DNA of 64,000 nucleotides, taken from assembly GCA_020073375.1 (NCBI GenBank), contig JAIQFG010000059.1:1-64000 (forward strand), given 5' to 3'. The notes beneath the pieces were generated by a model that worked only from the letters and a program-made list of their open reading frames with translations, was not told the origin of the DNA and did no database searches. Source of the stretch: Terriglobia bacterium. Lineage in GTDB: Bacteria; Acidobacteriota; Terriglobia; Acidiferrales; UBA7541. Made by a program: the position numbers and the translations under genes. Positions 17,376-26,800 of this stretch are shown piece after piece (the first letter of the stretch is position 1; each line of letters starts with the position of its first letter).

Positions 17376-19718
17376 TCAGAACGCCAGCTTCATGCGGGCG
17401 CTGGCGCTGCGCGGCGCGGCGACGGCGGTGCCGGAAAACAGGCTGGCAAAATTCAGGACGTTCAAACGGTTGGTGAGATTGTTGACCTCCAGCTGAAACG
17501 AAATTTCACGCGCTTCCTTGTGGTACAGCGTCGCGCCGGCGGAAGCATCGAGCGAGAAATTCTGGCGCACACGGCCGGCGCTGAAATTCACCTGATTCAA
17601 TATCGCCGCGCCGTATTGCGCCAGGGCATCGTTGTAATCGAAGGAGGAATCCAGATCCACCGGCAATCCGCTGCCGAACCCGGCGGAAGCGGCGAACCAC
17701 AGGTGCAAGGCCGCCTGATACCGCACGCGGGCGCGGGCGGTGTTGCGCTGATCCTGCGAAATGGGGAATTTGCTGGTGTCCGCAATTCCGCCGATCTCGG
17801 AACCGAGAAACAATCCGCCGGTGATGGGCCCTTGCCCGGTCCCGACCTGGTTCGCATAGCTGAGGAATCCCGAGAAGCGCCCCCAGCGCGGCAGGGCCAC
17901 CTGAATTTCCTCGCCGAAAATTTCCGCCGTTGCAAAGGCGATCGGAAAACTGATGCCGGTATCGAGCAGGACGTTGTCATCGGAGAAATTGTGAAATTCG
18001 CGGCGAAACACATTCCCTTCGATGCGGAATTTCCCCCCAAATGATTCCGTGAACCCCGCCTCGTAGTAATTCGCGTGCGCCGGCTCCACGGGAAGCTGCA
18101 GCACCGCGCCGCTGAACGCCTGCGCCTTCAGTGAGCTGGCCAGGAGCAAATTTTCCAGTGCAGGGGTCTGAAAGACGTGGTCGTAGGAACCATGAACGAG
18201 CAAGTGCAACGAGGAAATATACCGCGACACGCCGACGCGAGGGCTCCACGCCGATTGGCTCACGGCAATTTTGTACTGGTCAAAGCGCAGCCCCGCGCTG
18301 ATATTCCATTTTCCCAGCTTGATCTGATCTTCAGCGTAGGCGGAGGATTCCACATCCCAGCGACGGTCGGAAAACGGCGGAGGCGCCAGCACCGTTCCGG
18401 GATCGAATTGCGAGGGGTCGGTGATCGTGTACTGGAGCGTTTCGTTCACGGGATTAAAAATTCCGTCCGCGCCGATTTTCCATTCGTGAATGCCGTGGCG
18501 GCCGGCGAGATCGGCGCGCACGTAGCCTTCGCGGTAGCCGCGATCCTGCGAGACGATCACCGGCGTGGAATTCGCATTCGAGGAAAGCAGCGCGGCTGCG
18601 TCGCGCAAGCTGGCGGCTGCGTCAAACACCACGTTTGCGGAAATCACATGCGTGTAATGGGCCTGGCCCGCGGTTTCCAGTTGCTCCGCGTCCTGGCGCT
18701 GCCCGGCCTGCTGCTGGACCAGTTCATTCGGAACCAGGTACCGGACGGCATGCCGGTTGAAGGTTGAGAAAAGCCGGTCGCCATTTGCAAAATCATGCTC
18801 GTAGGACGCTGAAAATCCGCCGGCGTTACCGAGATTGGTGTAATTTCCGAGCACGGGTGGGTCCAGGTAGCGGTCCGTGTGGAAACCGTCTCCGCCGATC
18901 GAAAATCGATTATCGCCGCGGGAATAAAACAGCGTGCCGTTTATCGAACCGGTCGAGAAGCTGCCGCCGTCCGCGTCCATCTCGCCGTGCAAGCCCCGCG
19001 GATTGTTTTTGGGCGAAGTCACTTCGATCACGCCGCCGAGTTTTCTTCCATACTCGGCCGGAAATCCCGCGGTCATCACGCGCATCGAGTCCACATCGCT
19101 GGAATCGAGCGGAGGGGCAAAGGCCGGCGAACGATTTTCGGTCACCGGCATGCCATCAACCACGAATTGGACGTCATACTCCGAGCCGCGCGGATGCAGG
19201 ACGCCGTTGGCTTCGTAGAGCCAGCCCGGCTGGGCATCCACCGCATTCAACACGGCGCGCCCGGGCTGTGACGGCATCTGCTCGCTGATGGTCTGCGCTC
19301 CGATTGTGTAAACGGCGCTGGTGCGCGTCGTATCCATCAGCGTTCCGGCGTCGCTGATTTCCATTTGCGTCTCCACCGGCTGCAGCCCAAGCGTCACTGA
19401 CAAACGGCGCGGCACCATCGAGTGAATTTCAACGATCTGTGAGGCTGCGGAAAATCCAGAGTGGTTCAGGCTGACGCGATAGACGCCGAAGGCCAGCCCT
19501 TGCGCGACGTATCGGCCGTCCTCACCGGTCTGAAAATTCAAGTGAAACTGGGTCCCTTCGCTGACCAGTTCACCGGAGGCGGTAAGAACCGCTCCTTGCG
19601 GATCGTGAACGTCGATCTGCAATTCTCCGCGCTCCTGTTGCGCGGCTGCCGGTATGGCGCAGGCGCAGAGGATCGCGAGAATTCCGATCCATCGATTCCA
19701 ATGATTCCATCGCGGCAT
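17376..19718 (-). CDS. TonB-dependent receptor with carboxypeptidase-regulatory domain
   Basis: A roughly 780-residue outer-membrane receptor. I use the ATG at 19718 (GGGAG ten bases upstream) rather than the ORF-track start, because it places the signal peptide (WIGILAILCACAIPAAAQQ) at the N-terminus. The order is: carboxypeptidase-regulatory domain (about residues 30-115), plug (about 130-240; FVVDGMPVTENRS, GFPAEYGRKLGGVIEVTS), then a 22-strand-type barrel ending in aromatic MKLAF. It is shorter than the Oar-type receptor at 10745. It may have formed an uptake-plus-digestion unit with the M28 peptidase and propeller downstream; this is inferred from order only. A palindromic repeat abuts its stop codon. 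Confidence 0.9.
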   Translation of the reverse strand: MPRWNHWNRWIGILAILCACAIPAAAQQERGELQIDVHDPQGAVLTASGELVSEGTQFHLNFQTGEDGRYVAQGLAFGVYRVSLNHSGFSAASQIVEIHSMVPRRLSVTLGLQPVETQMEISDAGTLMDTTRTSAVYTIGAQTISEQMPSQPGRAVLNAVDAQPGWLYEANGVLHPRGSEYDVQFVVDGMPVTENRSPAFAPPLDSSDVDSMRVMTAGFPAEYGRKLGGVIEVTSPKNNPRGLHGEMDADGGSFSTGSINGTLFYSRGDNRFSIGGDGFHTDRYLDPPVLGNYTNLGNAGGFSASYEHDFANGDRLFSTFNRHAVRYLVPNELVQQQAGQRQDAEQLETAGQAHYTHVISANVVFDAAASLRDAAALLSSNANSTPVIVSQDRGYREGYVRADLAGRHGIHEWKIGADGIFNPVNETLQYTITDPSQFDPGTVLAPPPFSDRRWDVESSAYAEDQIKLGKWNISAGLRFDQYKIAVSQSAWSPRVGVSRYISSLHLLVHGSYDHVFQTPALENLLLASSLKAQAFSGAVLQLPVEPAHANYYEAGFTESFGGKFRIEGNVFRREFHNFSDDNVLLDTGISFPIAFATAEIFGEEIQVALPRWGRFSGFLSYANQVGTGQGPITGGLFLGSEIGGIADTSKFPISQDQRNTARARVRYQAALHLWFAASAGFGSGLPVDLDSSFDYNDALAQYGAAILNQVNFSAGRVRQNFSLDASAGATLYHKEAREISFQLEVNNLTNRLNVLNFASLFSGTAVAAPRSASARMKLAF

Positions 19719-20088
19719 ACGGCGGGAATCTCCCGGTGACGGCGCAGGCGGCACGGATCTCAGCCTCTGGGGCCGGTTGCGGCAAAGCGATCGCTCTTGG
19801 ACTTGTGCGCGCAAACCAAACTGGCCGCGGAAAATGGCCTCTTCTTGAGAAGGCGGCTGAACCTATTCGGCCATGCCAATGCCGTTTTTTCCTTGTCCAG
19901 AATACCGTAAAAATGCGGTCATTACCCGGATGACGGCGCGACTTGAGCCTATTCAGGAAACGGGCGGCAAGGAGGGCGATTTTCAGGCCATTGCCAAAGG
20001 GCTTAGGGCGCGATACCCACGGGAAACCAGTCAGATTTTCGTGGCGCTGGCGAGACGCCAGCGCCACGAAGTGCGCTTGGACCGGGGA
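19719..20088. other. Intergenic region, one hairpin only
   Basis: This lies between the receptor start and the end of the DUF5996 gene. Apart from the hairpin at 20038-20070 I see no gene, RNA or clear terminator. The short ORFs of the track here have no recognisable motif. Confidence 0.5.
20038..20070. repeat. Single perfect hairpin, GTGGCGC family
   Basis: TTCGTGGCGCTGGCG and its perfect complement CGCCAGCGCCACGAA flank a 3-base loop (AGA), making a 15-bp stem just after the stop codon of the DUF5996 gene. It could also serve as a terminator, but has no U-tract. Confidence 0.85.
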
Positions 20089-21003
20089 TTACCGCTCCAG
20101 AGCGCGGCGGTCCCAATTCCCCAGATCTGCAGCAGCATCGTAAGTGCTCTGGCAAAAATCAAGCAAGGCGTTCCGAGGGGATTCGGATCCGCGCACGTCG
20201 TCGTACATCAGCAGGAATTCGCCCATTTGCGTTTGGTAGAGAGCCTCTGCCGGGCGGACGGGGCGATCGCCAAAACCGGCGGGCTGCGGGGCGGCGTACG
20301 AGTAAAAGGCCGCGCCGTTGACGTCTCCTCCGCCGGGCCAGAAGCCGACGCTGCTGACTTCGTGCGAATAGGCCTCGCGCGTGATTTTGTCCGCGCCCTC
20401 GCGCTGGGGCGCGAGGCGGCCCGAAAATCGCGTCACGGCAAGATCGAAGCTGCCCCAGAAGAAATGCACCGGGCTCACTTTGCCGATGAATCGCGAGCGA
20501 AACTCCTTGAAGACGCAATCAGCGGTCACCAGAATCCGCCAGAAGGCGTTGGCGTACGTGGGATCGTACGAAGTGTGCGTGGCGTCCTGATCGAAGCGAA
20601 TGGGGTTGGGGACTTCCACGGGCATGGGCCAGATTTTTGGGTGGATATCGAGGGAGCGAAGCAGGGCCATGAACTCGGCGTGGAAATCGGCGACCGTGCG
20701 CGGGCACAGGCGCATGGTTTTATTTTCAGCGCGGTTGGTGGTCACGCGAAGCAGGTGGTCGATGAAATCGAATTCAATTTCAAAGATAACGTCGCCATAG
20801 GGTATGGGAGAAGTCGTCAGGCCCCGAGCGCTCACGTACAGCGGGACCTGCCACCAATGATTCACGTGCGGGGAAAGGGCGAGCCGGACCTTTCCGGCGA
20901 TCTGCGTCCACATGTGCAGGGTGTCGCGGGTGGCAGCCCAGGCAGCGAGTGGAAGCGGGGGCCAAGCTTCGGGGGATTCGAGGATTGGCTTGGTCGAGGA
21001 CAT
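20089..21003 (-). CDS. DUF5996 family protein
   Basis: A 304-residue protein from the ATG at 21003. Typical family stretches are WPPLPLAAWAATRDTLHMWTQIAGK near the N-terminus, NHWWQVPLYVSARGLTTSPIP, FDFIDHLL, HFFWGSFDLAVTRFSGR and EVSSVGFWPGGG. The family is widespread in soil bacteria and has no established function. No signal peptide or membrane segment is visible. The ORF-track start would add 27 Arg-rich residues encoded within a repeat flank and is unlikely. It stands alone. Confidence 0.85.
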   Translation of the reverse strand: MSSTKPILESPEAWPPLPLAAWAATRDTLHMWTQIAGKVRLALSPHVNHWWQVPLYVSARGLTTSPIPYGDVIFEIEFDFIDHLLRVTTNRAENKTMRLCPRTVADFHAEFMALLRSLDIHPKIWPMPVEVPNPIRFDQDATHTSYDPTYANAFWRILVTADCVFKEFRSRFIGKVSPVHFFWGSFDLAVTRFSGRLAPQREGADKITREAYSHEVSSVGFWPGGGDVNGAAFYSYAAPQPAGFGDRPVRPAEALYQTQMGEFLLMYDDVRGSESPRNALLDFCQSTYDAAADLGNWDRRALER

Positions 21004-21069
21004 TTTTCGATCTACTTTCCGGCGGCGGGCGGATTGGGAATTTCGTTTAGCCCGCCTCCCAAAAACATT

Positions 21070-21165
21070 GTCATTCCGAGGCATGCTTTTCGCCGAGGAA
21101 TCTATCCTGCTTTTGAATCAAAAGAAGGATAGATTCCTCGGGCCAAAAACCGGCCCTCGGAATGG
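21070..21165. repeat. GTCATTCCGAG inverted-repeat element, second copy
   Basis: Outer arms CATTCCGAGG and CCTCGGAATG enclose an inner pair, GAGGAATCTATCCT and AGGATAGATTCCTC, making a long nested hairpin. It is related to the element at 5880 through the shared GTCATTCCGA arm. Confidence 0.82.
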
Positions 21166-21206
21166 CGCTCAATCGTGGCATGGACTACAACGGATCGGCC
21201 TTGAGC

Positions 21207-21470
21207 CTACTCCAGAATCATCTGGTCCACGTAGCACCAACGCCAGTTCTCGCCCGGCTCGATCGATTGCACGATGGGATGTTTCGAGCGGTGAAAATGC
21301 TTGGTGGCGTGCTTGTTCTTGGACGAATCGCAGCAGCCCACGTGGCCGCAAATCAGGCACAGCCGGAGGTGGACCCACGTGTCGCCCATTTCCAGGCATT
21401 CCTTGCAACCGTTTCCGCTGGGCGTGACCTTTTGGATTTCCTTTACGTGCGCGCAACCGTTTGCGGACAT
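21207..21470 (-). CDS. UBP-type zinc finger protein
   Basis: An 87-residue protein that is almost entirely a ZnF-UBP domain. Zinc-ligand candidates are CAH (6-8), CKEC (22-25), CLICGHVGC (38-46) and the histidines in HATKHFHRSKHP. In eukaryotes the domain binds the ubiquitin C-terminal GG. Bacterial stand-alone copies are common in soil taxa and have no known ligand. GDTWVHLRLC and WCYVDQ are family-typical. It has no evident operon partner. Confidence 0.88.
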   Translation of the reverse strand: MSANGCAHVKEIQKVTPSGNGCKECLEMGDTWVHLRLCLICGHVGCCDSSKNKHATKHFHRSKHPIVQSIEPGENWRWCYVDQMILE

Positions 21471-21605
21471 TCCGTCCTCCTCGTTCGCCGGAGGTTTTTA
21501 TGAGTCCCGGCATGAAATATTCGACCCTTGCGGTCCATCCATTTCGAGTTGTATCACAACCGTCAAGCGCAGGCATCCAGGGCCGCCGCGACGATGATGG
21601 GTCTT

Positions 21606-21632
21606 GTGGCGCCGGCGGGATGCCGGCGCCAC
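21606..21632. repeat. Single perfect hairpin, GTGGCGCCGGC
   Basis: GTGGCGCCGGC and GCCGGCGCCAC form an 11-bp stem with a 5-base loop, GTGG foot included. It lies between the UBP gene start and the end of mpg. Confidence 0.85.
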
Positions 21633-21664
21633 GATGCAGGGCCCGTCATCCGCATCATGGCCGC

Positions 21665-22300
21665 CTATTCCCTCATCTTTTTTGGCCCGCTAACGAATAG
21701 ATTCCCGCGCTCATAAAACCGGTACAGGCGATCGACTTCCCTATTAATGCCGATGCGCACGCTCTCTCCCACTGGTCCGGCGGAGCGCACCGCATTGCCC
21801 AGCCAGATTTTTTCACTGGACCAGAGAGGGAGGCCGTCGAGTCGCTTGTCGATGCGAAACGCTTGCGCCAGCCGTCCCGGGCCGCGCGTCAGATCGAGCA
21901 AGCGTCGCGTGCGGCGGCTGCGCTCCATGAACTTGACGCCTTCCAGCGGTTCGAGCGCGCGGATCAGGACTCCCGCGCCCACGCCGGGCTCCTCGCTCGA
22001 AACGTTCATCATGAAACTGGAACCGTACGTGAAATAAACGTAGGCGTGCCCGTGGGGAAGAAACAAGGAATGCCGGCTGGGCGTTTTCCCGCCAAACGCG
22101 TGTCCCGCGGCGTCGCCCACCGGATAGGCTTCGGTCTCGACGATGCGTCCGGCCAGGCGGCCGTGCGGCAACTCGCGCACCAGCGTCTTGCCGATCAGGT
22201 AGCGCGCGAGCGCCAGCGTGTCGGGGGGCAGATCCGAACGCCGCAGTCTCTTAATACGAAGTGCGGTGAGCAACCGATTTTGTTTCGGGCCGGTGGGCAT
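21665..22300 (-). CDS. mpg: DNA-3-methyladenine glycosylase, MPG/AAG family
   Basis: A 211-residue monofunctional base-excision glycosylase that removes alkylated purines and hypoxanthine from DNA. The catalytic glutamate is in RIVETEAY, and HGHAYVYFTYGSSFMMNVS forms the base-flipping wall. GAGVLIRALEP and LTRGPGRLAQAF are family signatures. It starts 5 bases after the oxidoreductase stop, so the two form an operon. A second, unrelated alkylation glycosylase (HhH-GPD) is at 32967, so the organism has two routes for alkylated bases. Confidence 0.95.
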   Translation of the reverse strand: MPTGPKQNRLLTALRIKRLRRSDLPPDTLALARYLIGKTLVRELPHGRLAGRIVETEAYPVGDAAGHAFGGKTPSRHSLFLPHGHAYVYFTYGSSFMMNVSSEEPGVGAGVLIRALEPLEGVKFMERSRRTRRLLDLTRGPGRLAQAFRIDKRLDGLPLWSSEKIWLGNAVRSAGPVGESVRIGINREVDRLYRFYERGNLFVSGPKKMRE

Positions 22301-22305
22301 CGGGG

Positions 22306-23676
22306 TCAGTCCACGGGCTTGACGTGGTCGAGCAAGGTGAAGAATCCCTCGGCCAGCGTGGGATGAATGTAGACCGCGCCCTGCAAGACCGTGTACGGCA
22401 ACTTTCCGAGCATCAGCGTGTAGAGCACGTGGAGGATTTCTCCGCCTTCGACCGACAGAACCGACGCGCCCAGAATGCGGTCGTTCATGGCGTCAATAAT
22501 AATTTTCATCATGCCGCGCGTTTCGTCCCGCTCAATGGCCCGCGCCACCCACTCCATGGGAATTTTTCCGATTTTCAGTTTGTAGCCGGCCATGCGCGCT
22601 TCTTTTTCCGTCAGGCCCACGCCGCCCAACTGCGGATCGGTGAACACGCAATAGGGCACGATGCGATTGGCGGTGGAAATATTTTTTCCCTGCGTCAGGT
22701 TCGCGTCCACGATTTGAAAATCGTTGTACGAAATGTGCGTGAATGCCGGGCCGCCCTTCACATCGCCAAGCGCCCACACACCGGGCACGTTCGTTTCCAG
22801 CCGGTGATTCACTTTGATGAACCCGAATTTGTCGGTTTCGATTCCCGCGACTTGCAGCCCCAGATCGTCCGTATTCGGTTCGCGCCCGATGGCCAGCAGC
22901 AGGTGCGAGCCGGTGACGCGCGCGGAACCATGAAGCCCCTCGACGGAAATCGTGATTTCACTTCCCTTTTGCTCCACGCGCGTGGTTTGCGCGTCCAGGT
23001 GAAACACCAGGCCTTCCTCCTCCAGAATTTTCTGGAGCTCGCCGGCCACCTCGGGATCCTCGCGCGGAACAATCTGCCCGGAGTTGTGGATGACGGTCAC
23101 ACGACTGCCGAAGCGGCGGAACATCTGGCCGAATTCCAGGCCGATGTAGCCTCCGCCCAGAACGATCAGGTGCGCCGGCACCTCGGTCAGGTCCATGACA
23201 TTTTCGTTGGTCAGAAAATTCACGGAATCGAGCCCCGGAATTTTCGGAATGCGCGGGCGGCCGCCGGTGTTGATGAAAATCTTGTCCGATTCCAGCAGGT
23301 CGTCGCCCACGCGGACCTGGTGCGGGCCGGTGAAGCGCGCACGGCCCTTATAGATCTTGATAGTTGCGCGCCGATCCATCTGCTGCTGCTTCTGGGTACG
23401 GAAATTCAGTACCACTTTGTCTTTCTGCGCGACGATGGCCGGCAGATCGGCGGCCACGTTTTCGGCGCGCACGCCCCAGCGGGCCGCGTTTCGCGCGTAG
23501 TGCGCGATCTGCGCGCGGTGGACCATGACTTTGGTGGGCGTGCACCCGGTGTTGATGCACGTGCCGCCGAGATGCGATTGTTCGGCGAGCGCCACGCGCC
23601 AGCCGAGATCCGCGAAGCGCTGGATCAGGGGATTGCCCGCCTGCCCAGACCCGAGGATGATGGCGTCATATTTCAT
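22306..23676 (-). CDS. Class I FAD disulfide oxidoreductase (mercuric-reductase-like)
   Basis: A 456-residue flavoprotein from the ATG at 23676. FAD-binding ILGSGQAGNPL, redox-active disulfide GGTCINTGCTPTK, NAD(P)-binding VLGGGYIGLEF, the second FAD motif GVWALGDVKGG and the dimer-interface His-Glu of HPTLAEGF are all present. It resembles MerA-like and lipoamide dehydrogenase-like proteins but lacks both the N-terminal heavy-metal domain and the C-terminal Cys pair of true mercuric reductase, so mercury reduction is unlikely. The redox centre reads CINTGC rather than the usual C-V/L-N-x-G-C. The substrate is unknown. It is co-transcribed with mpg. Confidence 0.9.
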   Translation of the reverse strand: MKYDAIILGSGQAGNPLIQRFADLGWRVALAEQSHLGGTCINTGCTPTKVMVHRAQIAHYARNAARWGVRAENVAADLPAIVAQKDKVVLNFRTQKQQQMDRRATIKIYKGRARFTGPHQVRVGDDLLESDKIFINTGGRPRIPKIPGLDSVNFLTNENVMDLTEVPAHLIVLGGGYIGLEFGQMFRRFGSRVTVIHNSGQIVPREDPEVAGELQKILEEEGLVFHLDAQTTRVEQKGSEITISVEGLHGSARVTGSHLLLAIGREPNTDDLGLQVAGIETDKFGFIKVNHRLETNVPGVWALGDVKGGPAFTHISYNDFQIVDANLTQGKNISTANRIVPYCVFTDPQLGGVGLTEKEARMAGYKLKIGKIPMEWVARAIERDETRGMMKIIIDAMNDRILGASVLSVEGGEILHVLYTLMLGKLPYTVLQGAVYIHPTLAEGFFTLLDHVKPVD

Positions 23677-23746
23677 GGAGGGATTCTCCCGGTTGAAGGA
23701 TCTGGAGACGATACTTATTCCATGTTCAGGCGGATTGCGCAAGTTA

Positions 23747-23774
23747 GGTAGCACAGCCAAGCGGCTGTGCTACC
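23747..23774. repeat. Single GTAG hairpin, CACAGCC family
   Basis: GGTAGCACAGCC and GGCTGTGCTACC form a perfect 12-bp stem with a 4-base loop. It lies between the oxidoreductase start and the pyc stop. Confidence 0.88.
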
Positions 23775-23818
23775 AAAACCTGCTACGGCGGTTTCTCGAA
23801 GGACATGTCGAGAAGAGA

Positions 23819-26800
23819 CTACTCAATCACCAGCAACAAATCTTTCGCCTCGACCTTGTCGCCGACGCCGGCGAGTTTCTTTGTGACTTTTCCGTCGATG
23901 GGCGCGTACACGGTCGATTGCATCTTCATGGCTTCGAGGATCAGCAAGCGGTCGCCTTTCTTCACCTGCTCGCCCAACTCCACGACGATGCTTGAAATCG
24001 CGCCGGGAATGGGCGAACCCACCTGGCCGGGTTCGGCGGGATCGGCCTTGGGGCGCGATGGGACGGTGGCGCGCAAGGCATTGTCGCGGACCTCAGCTTC
24101 GCGCGGCTGGCCGTTGAGCTCGAAGAAGATGGTGCGCGTGCCGTCCGGATGGGGGTCGCTTACCGTCAGCAGCTTCACCACCAGCGTTTTTCCCGGCTCC
24201 AGTTCCACCGCAATTTCCTGGCCGCGGTCCAGGCCGTAAAAAAATTGCGGCGTGGGCAAGCTTTCCAGTTCGCCGTAGGCCGTTCGCGCTCTTGAGAATT
24301 TCAGAAATACGTCCGGGTACATCAAATAGCTCATCAGGTCGGTTCCGGAAATTCTCTGCTGAATTTTCGATTCCACGTCCGATCTGACCTTCGGGAAATC
24401 AACGGGCGCGAGATTTTCCCCCGGGCGGCCGGTTTGCGGTTTGGCCCCGCGCAAGATCACGGATTGCAGTTTCGGCGGCCATCCGCCCTCGGGTTCGCCC
24501 AGGGCTCCGGCAAACATTTCCACGACGGAATTCGGCAGCGTCAGGTTGTGATCGGGGCCGAGGCGTTCCAGATCCTTCACCGTCATGTCATGGCTGACCA
24601 GGAAAATGGCCATGTCGCCGACGACCTTGCTGGAGGGCGTGACTTTGACGATGTCGCCGAAGGCGAAATTCACTTCCGCGTAGGTGTGCGCCAGTTCCTG
24701 CCAGCGCGCGCCCAACCCCATGGACTCGGCCTGCTCGCGCAGATTGGTGTACTGCCCGCCGGGCATTTCGTGGATGTAGACTTCCGCGGTTCCGGCCGGA
24801 GGAGCGTTGTCGAACGGACGATACCAGGTGCGCACGGTCTCCCAATAATCGGCGCACAGGTTCAGAGCTTCGAGGTCGAGCCCCGTGTCTCTTTCCGTGT
24901 GCTGCAGCGCGGCCACCACGGAATTCAGATTCGGCTGGCTGGTTGTGCCGCTCATCGAGGCGATGGCGCCATCGGCGGCGTGCACGCCGGCTTCGGCGGC
25001 CTTCAAGATCGACGCCGCGTTCAGGCCGCTGGTGTCATGCGTGTGGAAATGCAGCGGCAGGCCCACTTCCTGGCTCAAGACGGTGAAGAGGCGCTCGGCG
25101 GCATAGGGCCTGCAGACTCCGGCCATATCCTTGATGCACAGGATATGCGCGCCCATTTTTTCCAGTTCCTTGCCGAGGCGAACGTAGTATTGCAGCGGAT
25201 ATTTTTCACGCCTGGGATCGAGGATGTCTCCGGTGTAGCAGATGGACGCCTCGCAGACCTTATTCGTCTTGCGAATGGATTCGATCGACTGCTTCATGTT
25301 CGGCAGCCAGTTCAGGGCGTCGAATACGCGGAAGATGTCGATGCCCTGCGCGGCCGATTCCAGGATGAATGCTTCCACGGCATTGTCCGGATAGGCCGAG
25401 TAGCCGACGCCGTTGGACGCGCGGAAAAGCATCTGGAAGCAGACGTTGGGAATCGCTTCGCGCAGCACGCGCAGGCGCGTCCAGGGATCTTCGAGAAGGA
25501 AACGCAGGGCCACGTCAAACGTCGCGCCGCCCCACATTTCCAGGCTGTACAGGTTCGAGAGGCGGTGCGCGACGAAATTGGAGATTGCGGCCATGTCATA
25601 GGTGCGCACGCGCGTGGCCATCAGGGATTGGTGCGCGTCGCGGAACGTCGTGTCCGTGATCAGCAGGCGTTTTTGCGAGCGCGTCCACTCCGCGAATTTT
25701 TCCGGGCCCAGCGTTTCCAGCAGATGCTTTGTCCCCTCCGGCGGCTTGGCGGGGATGTGATCCGGGATGGGCGCGGGGCGGATAGACGCGGGCCTGGGTT
25801 TCCCGGCAACCTCGGGATTTCCGTTCACGATCACTTCGCCGAGATAATTCAGCAGGCGCGTGGCGCGGTCTTTCAGCGGCGCGAACTGGAAAAGCTCGGG
25901 CGTTTCCGCAAGGAAGGAAGTGGTCACGCCGCCGGCCTGAAAGCGTTCGTGATTGACCACGTTCACCAGGAACGGAATGTTTGTTTTCACGCCGCGGATG
26001 CGGAACTCGCGCAGGCAGCGGTCCATACGGCGGCAGGCCTGCGGAAATTCGCGCCCCCAGGCCGTGACCTTCACCAGCAGCGAATCGTAATACGGCGTGA
26101 TTACCGCGCCGCCGTAGGCCGAGGCTCCGTCCAGGCGGATGCCGAAGCCGGCGGGCGAGCGATAGGTCTGAATTTTTCCGTAGTCGGGCAGAAAACCGTT
26201 CGCGGGATCTTCGGTGGTGACGCGGCACTGCAGTGCGTAGCCGTGCAGCGAAATATCTTTCTGGTGCGGCAGATCCATTTCCGGGCCGTGCAACTGGAAG
26301 CCCTGCGCGATCTGAATCTGCGACTGCACGATGTCGATGCCGGTAACCATTTCGGTGACCGTGTGCTCGACCTGCACGCGCGGATTTACTTCGATGAAAT
26401 ACCACTCGCCGGTGTCGGCATCGACCAGGAATTCGACGGTGGCGGCGCTGTAATATTTCGATTCGCGCGCCAGGGCCACGGCGGCGTTGCAGTGCCGCGC
26501 ACGGCGGATGTAGCGCTCCAAAAACACGGCGTCGTTTCCGAACGACGCTCCGGCCTCCGCGCGCGCTTCCTGCAGGCCCGCTTGCAGCGCCTGCGCATTG
26601 GGTACCACGCGCATGCCGCGCCCGCCGCCGCCGAATGCGGCCTTCACCATTAGGGGATAGCCGATTTTGTCGGCGATGGCCTGGGCATCGTCTTTTTGCG
26701 TGACCGGCTCCTCGGTGCCGGGAATTACGGGGAGCCCCGCTTTCTGCGCAAGCTTGCGCGCTGCGGTCTTATCGCCCAACAGGTCGAGCAAGTCCGCGCT

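Noticed and set aside
22306-23676. Mercuric reductase and a mer operon
   Set aside because: The protein lacks the heavy-metal-binding domain and the C-terminal Cys pair, and no merR, merT or merP gene is adjacent.
15935-23751. Long plus-strand ORFs opposite the M28 peptidase and the oxidoreductase (439 and 475 residues)
   Set aside because: Antisense shadows with no motif; the minus-strand frames carry clear family signatures.
24434-26653. 739-residue plus-strand ORF opposite pyc
   Set aside because: It is the antisense shadow of a strongly conserved gene; its composition is His/Arg/Gly-rich with no family motif. GC-rich third positions leave antisense frames open.
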